Below, piece after piece: positions 1 through 8,527 of a stretch of DNA of 64,000 bases. This DNA comes from Paenibacillus sp. MBLB1832 (lineage in GTDB: Bacteria; Bacillota; Bacilli; Paenibacillales; NBRC-103111). Every line of letters starts with the position of its first letter. Within the stretch, counting starts at the first letter, position 1. Made by a program: the position numbers and the translations under genes. The notes under the pieces are model-generated. The model saw only the letters and a program-made list of their open reading frames with translations, did not search any database and was not told where the DNA came from. The stretch is from assembly GCF_032271945.1 (NCBI RefSeq), contig NZ_CP130319.1, forward strand, positions 5,597,001 to 5,661,000. The letters run 5' to 3'.

Positions 1-1768
1 CATACGTGCGCAGCAGCTCCAGAAACGGCTTCCCATAGTTGCGGTATTTCACCTCGCCGACCCCTTTGATGCGCAGCATCGCCGCTTCCGTGGTCGGGCA
101 CTGCTCGCTCATCTCGCGCAACGTCGAGTCCGCAAAAATAATGTACGGCGGCACCTTCTCGCGCGCCGCCATTTCACGCCGCAGCAGGCGAAGCTGCTCG
201 AATAAGGTGTTGTCCATCGCAGCGGCCGCGCGGACGGGCTGTTTGCGCACCTTTTGATACACAGGAAGCTTGCCCTGCAGCACTTCCGCAGCAGGCTGCA
301 TCAACCGGACAACCGGGTATTGTCCCTCTGACAGCTGCAAGAAGCCTTCTGAAATCAGCACATTGATCAGCTCGGCGATCTCTTTTTCAGGCAGATTGCT
401 CATTATGCCATAGGTCGGCAGACGATCGAAGCGATAGTCCATGATCTTCTTCTGCTTGGAGCCCTTGAGCACGGAAGCGACCATCGAGATCCCGAAGCGT
501 TCATTCATGCGGCGAATGCAGGAGAAAATCTTTTGCGCTTCCACGGTAATATCCACCGTGTCCCGATCATCCTTGCAGGAACTACAGTTCCCGCATGTAT
601 CTTTCACATTTTGCTCATCGAAATAATGTAAAATGACGTTCCGCAAACAGCGCGGTGAGTAGCAGTAGTCGATCATGGTTTGGAGCTTTTTGTACTCGTT
701 CGCTTTGCGCTCCGGGGACAGCTGGTTCTGCTCAATCAGGAACTTCTGCGTCATAATATCCTGCGCGCTGAACAGCAGAATGCACTCGCTCGGCTCGCCG
801 TCACGACCCGCGCGACCTGCTTCTTGATAGTATGCTTCCATGTTCTTCGGCATGTTGTAATGAATGACATACCGCACATTGGACTTGTCAATTCCCATTC
901 CGAACGCATTCGTTGCGATCATCACGCGAATGTCGTCATAAAGAAACGCCTCTTGCATGTAGGAGCGCTCATCATCCGTTAAGCCTGCGTGATATTTGCC
1001 GGCGGCGTAGCCTTTTTTGCGCAAAGTCTCGTACAAATCCTCAACATCCTTACGCGTTGCTGCATAAATAATGCCTGGCTGATGCGTATGTTCCTTCACG
1101 TAATGCTGTATGTAATCCCGCTTGTTCTCGCCGCGTAAAATGGTCAGCTCCAAATTGTCACGCGAGAACCCATTGATGAAAATACCTGCCGTATCGAGCT
1201 CCAGCAACCGCGCAATGTCTGCTGTCACTTCCGCGGTAGCCGTTGCCGTGAACGCCGCCACAATCGGCCGATTCGGCAGCTGCCGAATGAACGGCGCGAT
1301 CGAGACGTAGCTCGGGCGGAAATCATGCCCCCACTGCGACACACAGTGCGCTTCGTCGATCGCGACCAGCGGTAGATTCAGCGCAGCCATCCGTGAGCGG
1401 AACCGCTCCGACTCCAGACGTTCCGGCGCGATATAGAGCAGCTTATATTTGCCCTGCATCGCCCCCTGCATGCGCTGTTCCACTTCTCTCGCTTCCAGCG
1501 TACTATTAATGAATGTCGCCGGCACACCGAGGGCGCCCAACGCATCCACCTGATCCTTCATCAAGGAGATCAATGGGGAAATGACCAGCGTCACGCCGTC
1601 CATGAGCAGAGCAGGCACCTGATAACAGATCGATTTGCCCCCGCCTGTCGGCATAATCCCTAACGTATCGCGTCCTTCGAGCAGGTTCGTAATGATATTC
1701 TTTTGACCCTCACGGAATTCCGGATACCCGTAAACTTGTTGTAGAACCTTTCTTGCTTCATCCAGCAT
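1..1768 (-). CDS. recQ: ATP-dependent DNA helicase RecQ (3' end cut by window edge)
   Basis: 3'-5' superfamily 2 DNA helicase of recombination and fork repair. The first 589 residues are visible from an ATG at 1766-1768 and the frame is still open at the left edge, so the C-terminus is missing. Seen in order: Walker A TGGGKS (about residues 41-46), the DEAH box in [17 protein letters not shown], helicase motif VI region with [12 protein letters not shown], the zinc-binding segment with CRN near 380 followed by CGNCSSC, a winged-helix region, and the start of an HRDC domain (about 510 onward). This domain order is diagnostic of RecQ. The GC-rich composition is like the flanking core genes. No co-transcribed partner is visible upstream; a hairpin at 1813-1832 separates it from the next minus-strand gene. 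The family call is very secure; orthology to a particular RecQ paralogue is less so. Confidence 0.96.
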   Translation of the reverse strand, partial: MLDEARKVLQQVYGYPEFREGQKNIITNLLEGRDTLGIMPTGGGKSICYQVPALLMDGVTLVISPLISLMKDQVDALGALGVPATFINSTLEAREVEQRMQGAMQGKYKLLYIAPERLESERFRSRMAALNLPLVAIDEAHCVSQWGHDFRPSYVSIAPFIRQLPNRPIVAAFTATATAEVTADIARLLELDTAGIFINGFSRDNLELTILRGENKRDYIQHYVKEHTHQPGIIYAATRKDVEDLYETLRKKGYAAGKYHAGLTDDERSYMQEAFLYDDIRVMIATNAFGMGIDKSNVRYVIHYNMPKNMEAYYQEAGRAGRDGEPSECILLFSAQDIMTQKFLIEQNQLSPERKANEYKKLQTMIDYCYSPRCLRNVILHYFDEQNVKDTCGNCSSCKDDRDTVDITVEAQKIFSCIRRMNERFGISMVASVLKGSKQKKIMDYRFDRLPTYGIMSNLPEKEIAELINVLISEGFLQLSEGQYPVVRLMQPAAEVLQGKLPVYQKVRKQPVRAAAAMDNTLFEQLRLLRREMAAREKVPPYIIFADSTLREMSEQCPTTEAAMLRIKGVGEVKYRNYGKPFLELLRTY

Positions 1769-1812
1769 GCCTCTAAACACCTTTCCCCCAGATTGGAGAT
1801 TCTCGATCAGTT

Positions 1813-1832
1813 AAGAGCGGTTGACCGCTCTT
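1813..1832 (-). terminator. Hairpin after the small unknown gene
   Basis: Perfect 8-bp inverted repeat AAGAGCGG/CCGCTCTT with a 4-nt loop TTGA, just downstream of the stop of the minus-strand gene ending at 1840. The T run after it is poor, so termination is only probable. The same GGTTGACC-centred palindrome recurs in the tandem repeat at 23585-23801. Confidence 0.5.
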
Positions 1833-1839
1833 TAGCCCC

Positions 1840-2133
1840 TTAGACCAAATAAATAACCGACACCAGCTTCTCGCCATCGTGAACCTTGAGCACGTGATTG
1901 CCCGCATCATGCCGAACTGATCCTGCACCGACATGCATCACTGGCGCACTGCCTAAGCCATAAAATATATCGTCAGCCAACGTACGCAGGCATTGTTCCT
2001 GTTCCTCGGTGTCCAGCTCTTCCCAGTCCTCGGCCGTCATCTCGAGCAGTTCATAGAATCCATTAACCATTTCAATCCCGCGCACAAAATCCGTCACAAT
2101 GTCCTTGTATTCTCTACCGTACTTAATACCCAT
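1840..2133 (-). CDS. Small conserved-looking protein of unknown function
   Basis: A 97-residue protein I do not recognise. It is soluble and acidic, rich in Glu/Asp with an aromatic N-terminus, and has no signal peptide or membrane segment. The start was placed at the ATG at 2131-2133 because AAGGAG lies nine bases upstream; the frame opens six codons earlier, at 2151, where no convincing ribosome binding site precedes the ATG. It is transcribed in the same direction as recQ, with a hairpin between them, and away from ywqB. Length, codon use and a proper binding site argue for a real gene; function is unknown. Confidence 0.6.
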   Translation of the reverse strand: MGIKYGREYKDIVTDFVRGIEMVNGFYELLEMTAEDWEELDTEEQEQCLRTLADDIFYGLGSAPVMHVGAGSVRHDAGNHVLKVHDGEKLVSVIYLV

Positions 2134-2331
2134 CCGCACCGTCTCCTTCATCGCGCTTCATCTCTTCATCTAGCTTCACTTTATCATATTCTGGATCAGA
2201 ATGCAGGTTAACCGCCTTGGGCTCGGATTAAAAAGTTCCCCTTTGGCATAAACTGTGGAAATGGGCAATTTCGGAAAAAATCTGTTACTATGGAAGAAGG
2301 AATGTACGGCTCGGAGGGTAGGAAAGATCAC

Positions 2332-3924
2332 ATGCTGAAACTTCAAATTCCCAAAAATCGAATGAACTACCTCATCAAGCAAATCCCGCTTCACTTCGAC
2401 GCCACACGTCTGGAGCAAGGCTGGGAGTATTATCATAAAGGCCGTGTCACGGTGGTGGATCTCAAGGGCTTAACCGTCCTGTCGACCGTTGCTGGCAAAC
2501 AGCTCCATAAGGCTCAAATTGATTTGGAAAATTTCGCGGCCAGCACCTGCAGTTGCGCTTTCGAGGGCTTCTGTCAGCATATTGGCGCTACGTTTTTTAG
2601 CTTATACGCCCCCTATGGACGTCCAGAGCTTGTCCTGCAGCAGCTCAAGCAGCAGATCCACACACGAAAGAAACCGCTGCGCAGCGCGGCCATCCTGCAA
2701 GAACGCAAGGCCGTGGCTCCAGCCAATGCGCCTGTAGAGGAAAGTCTGCCTACGGAGTGGCATCGTTTTTTTGAAGGGAAATTTCACGGATTTTCGATTT
2801 CACATCAGCATTCGATTGAAACGTTCTTTGACTCCGCATTGGAGTCACTGCCTCCTTATGCAGCGAACTGGCGGGACACGACCCGCGAGCTGTATATGTG
2901 CCATATCGTCCTGTTCATGATGCGGAAGATCGAGCAATTTTATCAGGAAACGAAGAGCTCTTATCTGTCCTACTATCACGAAAATGGATGCAAAATTGCC
3001 GCTAAAAACTGTGAAGAGAAGCTCGTTCAATTCATTCGCCGCATCGAGGTGAATCGGTCTTTTCAAGCGGAGCCTAAACATTGGCATGCCACGATCAAAA
3101 TGGTCGGAGAATCCGCCCTTCAAGGCAAGGACAGCCCGGTGGATTGGCTGTTTGTGTATCGGTTCATCTGGTGGGCGCTGACTGACCAATTGGCGGTACA
3201 GCAAGAGGAAATGGCACGTCTGGATACACTGCTAGCCAAGAAAGACATGCTGCCCAAGAAGAAAGACACACTGCTGGCGGCCAGAGCCCATTTTGATATC
3301 ATCCAAGGGCATACGGAGCAAGCTTTCGAACGCCTGGGTAAGCTGGCACACCCGCACGCGAAGGATTTTTTCCTCTATTTAAATAAATTTGTGAACGAGG
3401 GACAGTGGGACCGCATGCTGGTCTGGCTCCGCTGGCTGTTCCCGACGATTGCGAATGCGAATCATGATGACTTCCGCACCTTCTGCCAATATTGGCTGGA
3501 TACGACGAAGCATCTGCCGAACGACAGCGAATGGGTTGGGGTGATGGAGTCCCTGCTGCCGCGTTCCTACTACTATTACACGGCTTATTTGCTGCAAACG
3601 AAGCGGTACCGCCAGTGGGTCGATTTGCAGCTTGCGAATCGGATCTCTCCCTTGAATCTATATGGCATGGAGCTCAAAGCGATTGAAGAACATGACTCAG
3701 CGCTGCTCCTTCCACTCTATCATCAGGCGGCCGAACGGGCTGTTTTGGAGAAAAATAGAGCTTCATACAAGACGGCTGTCCGCCTGCTCAAAAAGCTGCA
3801 CAGCCTCTATAAACACATCGGCCAAGATGACCGCTGGGAGCATTACATTTATCGCTTGGCGGATAAATTCTCGCGTTTGCGTGCTTTCCAAGAAGAGCTC
3901 AAGAAAGGAAAATGGATTCGATGA
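2332..3924 (+). CDS. ywqB: SWIM zinc-finger protein, YwqB-like partner of the SNF2 helicase
   Basis: A 530-residue protein with a SWIM-type zinc finger near the N-terminus: the CxC...CxH pattern is visible as CSCAFEGFCQH around residues 65-75. SWIM fingers are thought to mediate DNA or protein binding. The rest is helical with no catalytic motif I can identify. The ATG at 2332 was chosen because GGAGGG and AGGAAAG precede it; in-frame ATGs at 2290 and 2302 are alternatives. Its last 13 bases overlap the start of the SNF2 helicase gene, implying translational coupling. B. subtilis has the same pair, ywqB-ywqA, and the lengths agree (about 530 and 920-960 residues). The molecular role of the pair is not established from sequence; DNA repair or remodelling is inference. 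Confidence 0.88.
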   Translation: MLKLQIPKNRMNYLIKQIPLHFDATRLEQGWEYYHKGRVTVVDLKGLTVLSTVAGKQLHKAQIDLENFAASTCSCAFEGFCQHIGATFFSLYAPYGRPELVLQQLKQQIHTRKKPLRSAAILQERKAVAPANAPVEESLPTEWHRFFEGKFHGFSISHQHSIETFFDSALESLPPYAANWRDTTRELYMCHIVLFMMRKIEQFYQETKSSYLSYYHENGCKIAAKNCEEKLVQFIRRIEVNRSFQAEPKHWHATIKMVGESALQGKDSPVDWLFVYRFIWWALTDQLAVQQEEMARLDTLLAKKDMLPKKKDTLLAARAHFDIIQGHTEQAFERLGKLAHPHAKDFFLYLNKFVNEGQWDRMLVWLRWLFPTIANANHDDFRTFCQYWLDTTKHLPNDSEWVGVMESLLPRSYYYYTAYLLQTKRYRQWVDLQLANRISPLNLYGMELKAIEEHDSALLLPLYHQAAERAVLEKNRASYKTAVRLLKKLHSLYKHIGQDDRWEHYIYRLADKFSRLRAFQEELKKGKWIR

Positions 3925-6788
3925 TCGAAACCAGCGCGCTGACTGTGCACCTGAGTTCGTTGCCGAACGGCTCGTTATTCCTCTGGGGATCTCGGGAGAA
4001 CGGCGGAATTTGGGACGCACTTGATCTGAAACATATGCTTTTCGCATGGCATCGCGCCTCGTTCTTCGGGACCTTCATGGAACCGAGCGAATGGCAAAAT
4101 CGGGAGGGCATCGAGCTGCTCCCGCTAGAAGCGCTCGATTATTTCAGCGAGCCGCAGCCTGTTCAGCATTTGCAGCTGCATTGGCACACGTCCTGTGCCG
4201 ACGTCATTCGTTTGGCGCCTGCTGTGAGAGAGTCCCTGGCGATGGGACGTTTCATGCCCGACTACGAGAAATGGAAGTCCGGCGAAATCGGCTGGAAGCT
4301 GCAGCTGCCCGAGGAGCTGCAAGCGCTGGAGACACCAGCGATTTCACGTTGGATCCACGCCTTGATCCCCGAGTGGGTCGACGCCGACGGCGTCATGAAG
4401 GACAATCTGCGCAAGCTCGAAGCTGCGTATCCGTTGATGCGCCGCGCGGAAACCAGCGGCACCGAGGTGTGGCTCGACGAGGAGGACTGGCTCGTCAGCA
4501 TCGGCTGGCGTCAGGACCGGACGCCGATGCGCACGTGCCTGCAGCTCGCCGAGCCGGACCTGGCGCATGGCGCAGGCTGGCAGCTGCGCGTGCTGCTGCA
4601 GGACCGGCTGGCGCCGGAGGTGCTGCGCACCGTGACGACCAGCGGCGAGCCGGTCGCAGGCGAACAGCCACTGCCAGAGGCGTGGCTGCCAGAGCTGGGC
4701 CGCGTCGAGCGCGACGCGGCGCGATGGCTGCGCATCCTGCCGTGGCTGGATGCGGGCGATGGCTCCCTCCGTCAGACGTTGACGGAGGAGGAGGCTTGGC
4801 GCTTCCTCGCCGAGGGAAGCGTGCGTTTAGTGGAGGCAGGAACAAGCGTGTTCCTGCCCGCGTGGTGGGAGCGCATCCGCAAGATGCGGCCGAAGCTGCG
4901 CGCGAAGATCAAGTCTTCCGTCGGTTCTGGACGGGAGACGATGTTCGGGCTGAGCCAGCTGATGCAGTTCGACTGGAAGCTGGCTGTGGGGGATTTGGAG
5001 CTGACGGAAGAGGAATTCCGACAGCTCTTGGAGGAGAAGCGCAAGCTGATCCAGATTCGCGGCAACTGGATTCAGCTCGACCCGCAGTTCATGGCCCAGG
5101 TCGAGCAGATCATGAAGAGGGTCAGCAAGAAGCAGGGCCTCTCCTTCCGCGATGTGCTGGAGCTGCATTTTGCTGGGGAGGCAGGCGGTTTGCTGCCGCC
5201 TGAGGATGATCCCGACGCCGCGCGCTACCTCGACATGGAGGTCGAGCTGAATGAGCAGCTGCGCCACATGGTCGAGCAGCTGACGCAAACCGCAGCGATT
5301 CCGACGATGGAGCCGCCACCGAGCTTTCACGGCTCGCTCCGCCATTACCAAGTAGACGGCATCTCTTGGCTCCTGTTCCTTCGCCGCTTCGGCCTAGGCG
5401 GTTGCCTAGCCGATGACATGGGTCTCGGAAAGACGATCCAGTGGATCACGTATCTTCTCACGGTGAAAGAGACGGAGCAGCCAGATACGCCATCCCTGTT
5501 GATCTGTCCGACTTCTGTGCTGGGCAACTGGCAAATGGAGTTGAAAAGGTTCGCTCCTTCCCTGCGCGTCCATCTTCACTACGGACCGCAGCGGTTGAAA
5601 GGCCCTGCTTTTCAGGAGAAAATCGTCGGCAAATACGATTTGGTATTAACGTCTTACACCCTGTCTCATCTAGATGAAGGAGAGCTAAGCGAAATTGCGT
5701 GGAACTCCATCTGCCTGGATGAGGCTCAAAATATCAAGAACGCTTATACGAAGCAAGCGACGGCGATACGCCGTTTGAACGGCTATCATCGTATCGCGCT
5801 GACAGGAACGCCGATCGAGAATCGGCTGACAGAGCTGTGGTCGATCTTCGACTTCGCGAATCCCGGCTATCTCGGCACGGTGCGCGAATTCACGCATCGC
5901 TATGTGAATGCGATTGAACGCACGCGCGATGAGGCGACAATCGGCAAGGTGCAGAAGCTGATCCGGCCGTTCCTCCTGCGCCGCGAGAAAAAAGACCCTG
6001 CCATCCAGCTGGACCTGCCCGAGAAGAACGAGTCCAAAACGTTCATCTCGCTGACCGCCGAGCAAGGCTCGTTGTACGAGAACTACATCCAGGATATGTT
6101 CGATCGCCTGGATAAGCTGAACGCGATGGAGCGGCGCGGCCTCATTCTCGCCGCGTTAACGAAGCTCAAGCAGGTGTGCAACCACCCTGCCCTGCTGCTC
6201 AAAGAAGGGCTCGGCACACCGTGGAGCGGCCGCTCGAACAAGCTGGAGCGCCTGCTCGAGATGGTGCAGGAGCTGCGCCAAGAGGGCGACAAATGCTTGA
6301 TTTTCACGCAGTTTGTCGAGACGGGCAACCTGCTGCAGCATGTGCTCCAGCAGGAGCTGGGCGAGAAGGTGCTGTTCCTGCACGGCGGAACCGCGAAGGC
6401 GGGGCGCGATGCGATGATCGCGCACTTCCAAGACGCAACCTTGCCTGATGAGGAGCAGCGCAATGTGTTCATTCTTTCGCTGAAGGCCGGCGGCATCGGG
6501 CTCAACCTGACCGCGGCGAATCATGTGTTCCACTACGATCGTTGGTGGAACCCCGCGGTCGAGAATCAGGCGACGGACCGTGCCTTCCGGATCGGGCAGA
6601 CGCGCCATGTGCAAGTGCACAAATTCGTCACGCTCGGCACGCTGGAGGAGCGCATCGACGAGATGATCGAGCGTAAGCTGGGCCTCAGCCAGCAGATCGT
6701 CGGCTCGGGCGAGAACTGGATCACGGAGCTGTCGACAGACGAGCTGCGGGATCTGTTCTCCTTGCGCCGCGAGTGGGTGGAGGCGTAG
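3912..6788 (+). CDS. ywqA: SNF2/Rad54-family ATPase (DEAD/DEAH helicase), YwqA-like
   Basis: A 958-residue SNF2-type double-stranded-DNA translocase. The N-terminal ~450 residues are the long bacterial SNF2-associated region, followed by the helicase core: Walker A LADDMGLGKT, a DEAQ box (LDEAQNIKN), motif III LTGTPIENRLTELWS, motif IV IFTQFVETG, motif V GGIGLNLTAANHVFHYDRWW and motif VI QATDRAFRIGQTR. The complete RecA-like pair implies an active ATPase. It starts inside the end of ywqB, so the two are one operon, and a strong hairpin terminator follows the stop. The stretch 4400-5300 is very GC-rich and creates long shadow frames. Family assignment is secure; the cellular substrate is unknown. 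Confidence 0.94.
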   Translation: MDSMIETSALTVHLSSLPNGSLFLWGSRENGGIWDALDLKHMLFAWHRASFFGTFMEPSEWQNREGIELLPLEALDYFSEPQPVQHLQLHWHTSCADVIRLAPAVRESLAMGRFMPDYEKWKSGEIGWKLQLPEELQALETPAISRWIHALIPEWVDADGVMKDNLRKLEAAYPLMRRAETSGTEVWLDEEDWLVSIGWRQDRTPMRTCLQLAEPDLAHGAGWQLRVLLQDRLAPEVLRTVTTSGEPVAGEQPLPEAWLPELGRVERDAARWLRILPWLDAGDGSLRQTLTEEEAWRFLAEGSVRLVEAGTSVFLPAWWERIRKMRPKLRAKIKSSVGSGRETMFGLSQLMQFDWKLAVGDLELTEEEFRQLLEEKRKLIQIRGNWIQLDPQFMAQVEQIMKRVSKKQGLSFRDVLELHFAGEAGGLLPPEDDPDAARYLDMEVELNEQLRHMVEQLTQTAAIPTMEPPPSFHGSLRHYQVDGISWLLFLRRFGLGGCLADDMGLGKTIQWITYLLTVKETEQPDTPSLLICPTSVLGNWQMELKRFAPSLRVHLHYGPQRLKGPAFQEKIVGKYDLVLTSYTLSHLDEGELSEIAWNSICLDEAQNIKNAYTKQATAIRRLNGYHRIALTGTPIENRLTELWSIFDFANPGYLGTVREFTHRYVNAIERTRDEATIGKVQKLIRPFLLRREKKDPAIQLDLPEKNESKTFISLTAEQGSLYENYIQDMFDRLDKLNAMERRGLILAALTKLKQVCNHPALLLKEGLGTPWSGRSNKLERLLEMVQELRQEGDKCLIFTQFVETGNLLQHVLQQELGEKVLFLHGGTAKAGRDAMIAHFQDATLPDEEQRNVFILSLKAGGIGLNLTAANHVFHYDRWWNPAVENQATDRAFRIGQTRHVQVHKFVTLGTLEERIDEMIERKLGLSQQIVGSGENWITELSTDELRDLFSLRREWVEA

Positions 6789-6798
6789 CCAGGGATAG

Positions 6799-6837
6799 AA
6801 AAGGAGCTAAGCGATGTCTAGTCGCTTAGCTCCTTTT
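6799..6837 (+). terminator. Rho-independent terminator of ywqB-ywqA
   Basis: Perfect 16-bp inverted repeat AAAAGGAGCTAAGCGA/TCGCTTAGCTCCTTTT with a 7-nt loop, ending in a short T run, 10 bases after the ywqA stop. Confidence 0.9.
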
Positions 6838-6936
6838 GCCGTTCTCGCAGCGCTCACTCTAGCAGGCATTATTCACGCTGCTCACACCCCACACATTGTG
6901 CCAGGCTGTCTATTACGCCTACCCCCAACAAATGAG

Positions 6937-7122
6937 ATGGATTTCATGTATCTATTTTGGCGCAAATTCCTGGAGTTTCGTTAGCTAGATGGATTTCTAC
7001 AGTTAATTCGCACAACTATGGGTGGTTTTGCTCAGCCTGTTCACAATTAACAGCACATTTCCATTTATTTGCGCTAATTCTTGAATTTTCATGTGAAATA
7101 ACTGTACTTTTCCAGTTAGTTC
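6937..7122. repeat. Dispersed multi-block intergenic repeat, copy 1
   Basis: Most of the 346-bp gap between ywqA and the EAL gene. Three blocks occur in the same order and orientation in the gap at 38847-38980: ATGGATTTYATGYATCTAWT (6937-), AATTAACWGCAYATTTCCAT (7045-) and AACTGTACTTYTNCAGTTA (7099-). The last is palindromic. Nothing coding is visible. It is probably a Paenibacillus-type dispersed intergenic element; its mobility is unknown. Confidence 0.6.
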
Positions 7123-7134
7123 CCCCTTCCAGCC

Positions 7135-8322
7135 TCAAATCATCAAATCCAAAAACAAATAATACCCCTCACCCAACGCGCAGGAAAACGTCTGGATTTG
7201 ATACGAGGTATCCAGGTCGGTATAGACTTGGGACAGCGTCCCTTGTTTTTGCACGTTCATCATGAGAATGTTGGAGATGAAATACGGACGCCACGCCCAA
7301 TTGGCTTGCCGGTAGCTCTCGTTTTTGCTCCAGCCCTCTTCGTTACGGGTATAGTTGGATGACGTCTGATAGCCATCACCTTGGCAGATATACATGCGAA
7401 TACAGTTGTCGGACACGTTGTGAATCATTTGTTCAAGGACAGCGTCAGCCTCGTCAGCGTTCGAAATACCGGCAGACGAATGAATCAGTGTCGATAGCCC
7501 CTCGTGCACAGTGAGCAGTTGACTATAGCGCTCGAACTGGCCTTGGCCAAAGCGTTGCAGCTCTTCTGCGAGCATCCCCTTGTAAGCATCTGGTTGCTGC
7601 AGGTCCACTTCTGCTTGGGAGAAAAGAAAGCCTTGCACGTACCTGGCCCCCGCATGCAGAGCGGTATGCAGCTCACGCTTAGTTTCCACACCTTCGACTA
7701 GCAGGGAGGCACCCATTTGCGAGGATAGAATGGAAAACGACTGCAGCAAGGCTCGATATCCATCATGAACAATGCTTTTCTTCAAAATGTTCAAGTCGAT
7801 CTTTAATATTTTCGGCTGCAAGCTAGCAATACGATCCAAGTTACTGAACCCGCTTCCCACATCATCAATAGCAATGGTGCACCCGAATTCCCGATACAAT
7901 TCAATAATCCAGGTGAGCTCTTGCAGCTGACCCTTGAACTCTTCTTCTGTAATTTCGATCACAATCTGTGAGGGATCTATCTGATATTTCTTGGCCAGTT
8001 CGATGGTTGGCAGGACACCCGTTCGTTTATAGGTACGGTAAATCCAGGAAGGTTTTAGATTAATGAATAGCTTACTGGGATAAGGAGACTCCGCAACTCG
8101 TTCAATCGCTTGTTCTCTTAAATGACGATCGATCATGAGCTGCATGTCTTCCGATATATCAGGGTCTTGGAAGAAAGGCCCTAGGCTCTCCACACCCCCA
8201 TCACGAATCCATCTGCCCAGTGATTCATAACCGATAATTTCTTGGCTCTGCAAGGAGATAATAGGCTGATAATATGGACGTATTTCATGACGTGGCGGAA
8301 TCTTGATGTTCTTCACCTGCAC
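7135..8322 (-). CDS. ykuI: EAL-domain cyclic-di-GMP phosphodiesterase/receptor, YkuI-like
   Basis: A 395-residue cytoplasmic protein. An EAL domain fills about residues 10-250 and keeps the catalytic set: ESL in place of EAL (GYESLGRW), the Asn in INLKPS, the Glu in IEITEEE, DDVGSG, KID, and the later VEGVET and QGFLF motifs. The C-terminal ~145 residues resemble the PAS-like YkuI_C domain (NWAWRPYFI, then QVYTDLDTSYQI and TFSCALGEGYYLFLD). B. subtilis YkuI has the same two-domain layout and binds c-di-GMP. The gene is transcribed away from the hybrid kinase at 8528, sharing a 205-bp intergenic region. The stop lies 12 bases from repeat copy 1. Whether it hydrolyses or only binds c-di-GMP cannot be told here. 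Confidence 0.88.
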   Translation of the reverse strand: MQVKNIKIPPRHEIRPYYQPIISLQSQEIIGYESLGRWIRDGGVESLGPFFQDPDISEDMQLMIDRHLREQAIERVAESPYPSKLFINLKPSWIYRTYKRTGVLPTIELAKKYQIDPSQIVIEITEEEFKGQLQELTWIIELYREFGCTIAIDDVGSGFSNLDRIASLQPKILKIDLNILKKSIVHDGYRALLQSFSILSSQMGASLLVEGVETKRELHTALHAGARYVQGFLFSQAEVDLQQPDAYKGMLAEELQRFGQGQFERYSQLLTVHEGLSTLIHSSAGISNADEADAVLEQMIHNVSDNCIRMYICQGDGYQTSSNYTRNEEGWSKNESYRQANWAWRPYFISNILMMNVQKQGTLSQVYTDLDTSYQIQTFSCALGEGYYLFLDLMI

Positions 8323-8478
8323 TGTGCGCCCCCCTCACTACAACTAAATCATGTCGTACTTCTTAACATTGAAACGTATTAACTCATATTTTAAACGACA
8401 TTCATGCATTCCGCAATCAATAATGTAAGGAAACATGACATTGTTGGTTTTTAAAGGAATTTGTTGAGCCCTGTCGAA

Positions 8479-8498
8479 TTTGAAAGTGATCTTTCAAA
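8479..8498. promoter_or_regulatory. Inverted repeat before the CHASE3 hybrid kinase gene
   Basis: Perfect 8-bp inverted repeat TTTGAAAG-TGAT-CTTTCAAA, ending 29 bases before the kinase ATG in the divergent intergenic region. It could be an operator or a leader hairpin. No experiment or known motif assigns it. Confidence 0.35.
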
Positions 8499-8527
8499 CT
8501 TATGAAGAAGTTAGGTGAGCTCGTCAC

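Noticed and set aside
4046..5203. A 385-codon open frame in the +2 frame of the SNF2 gene
   Set aside because: It lies wholly inside ywqA in a very GC-rich part, is rich in Ala/Arg/Gly without motifs, and the ywqA frame shows clear SNF2 features downstream.
4495..5351. Minus-strand open frames opposite the SNF2 gene
   Set aside because: Low-complexity translations and no ribosome binding site; antisense shadows of GC-rich coding sequence.
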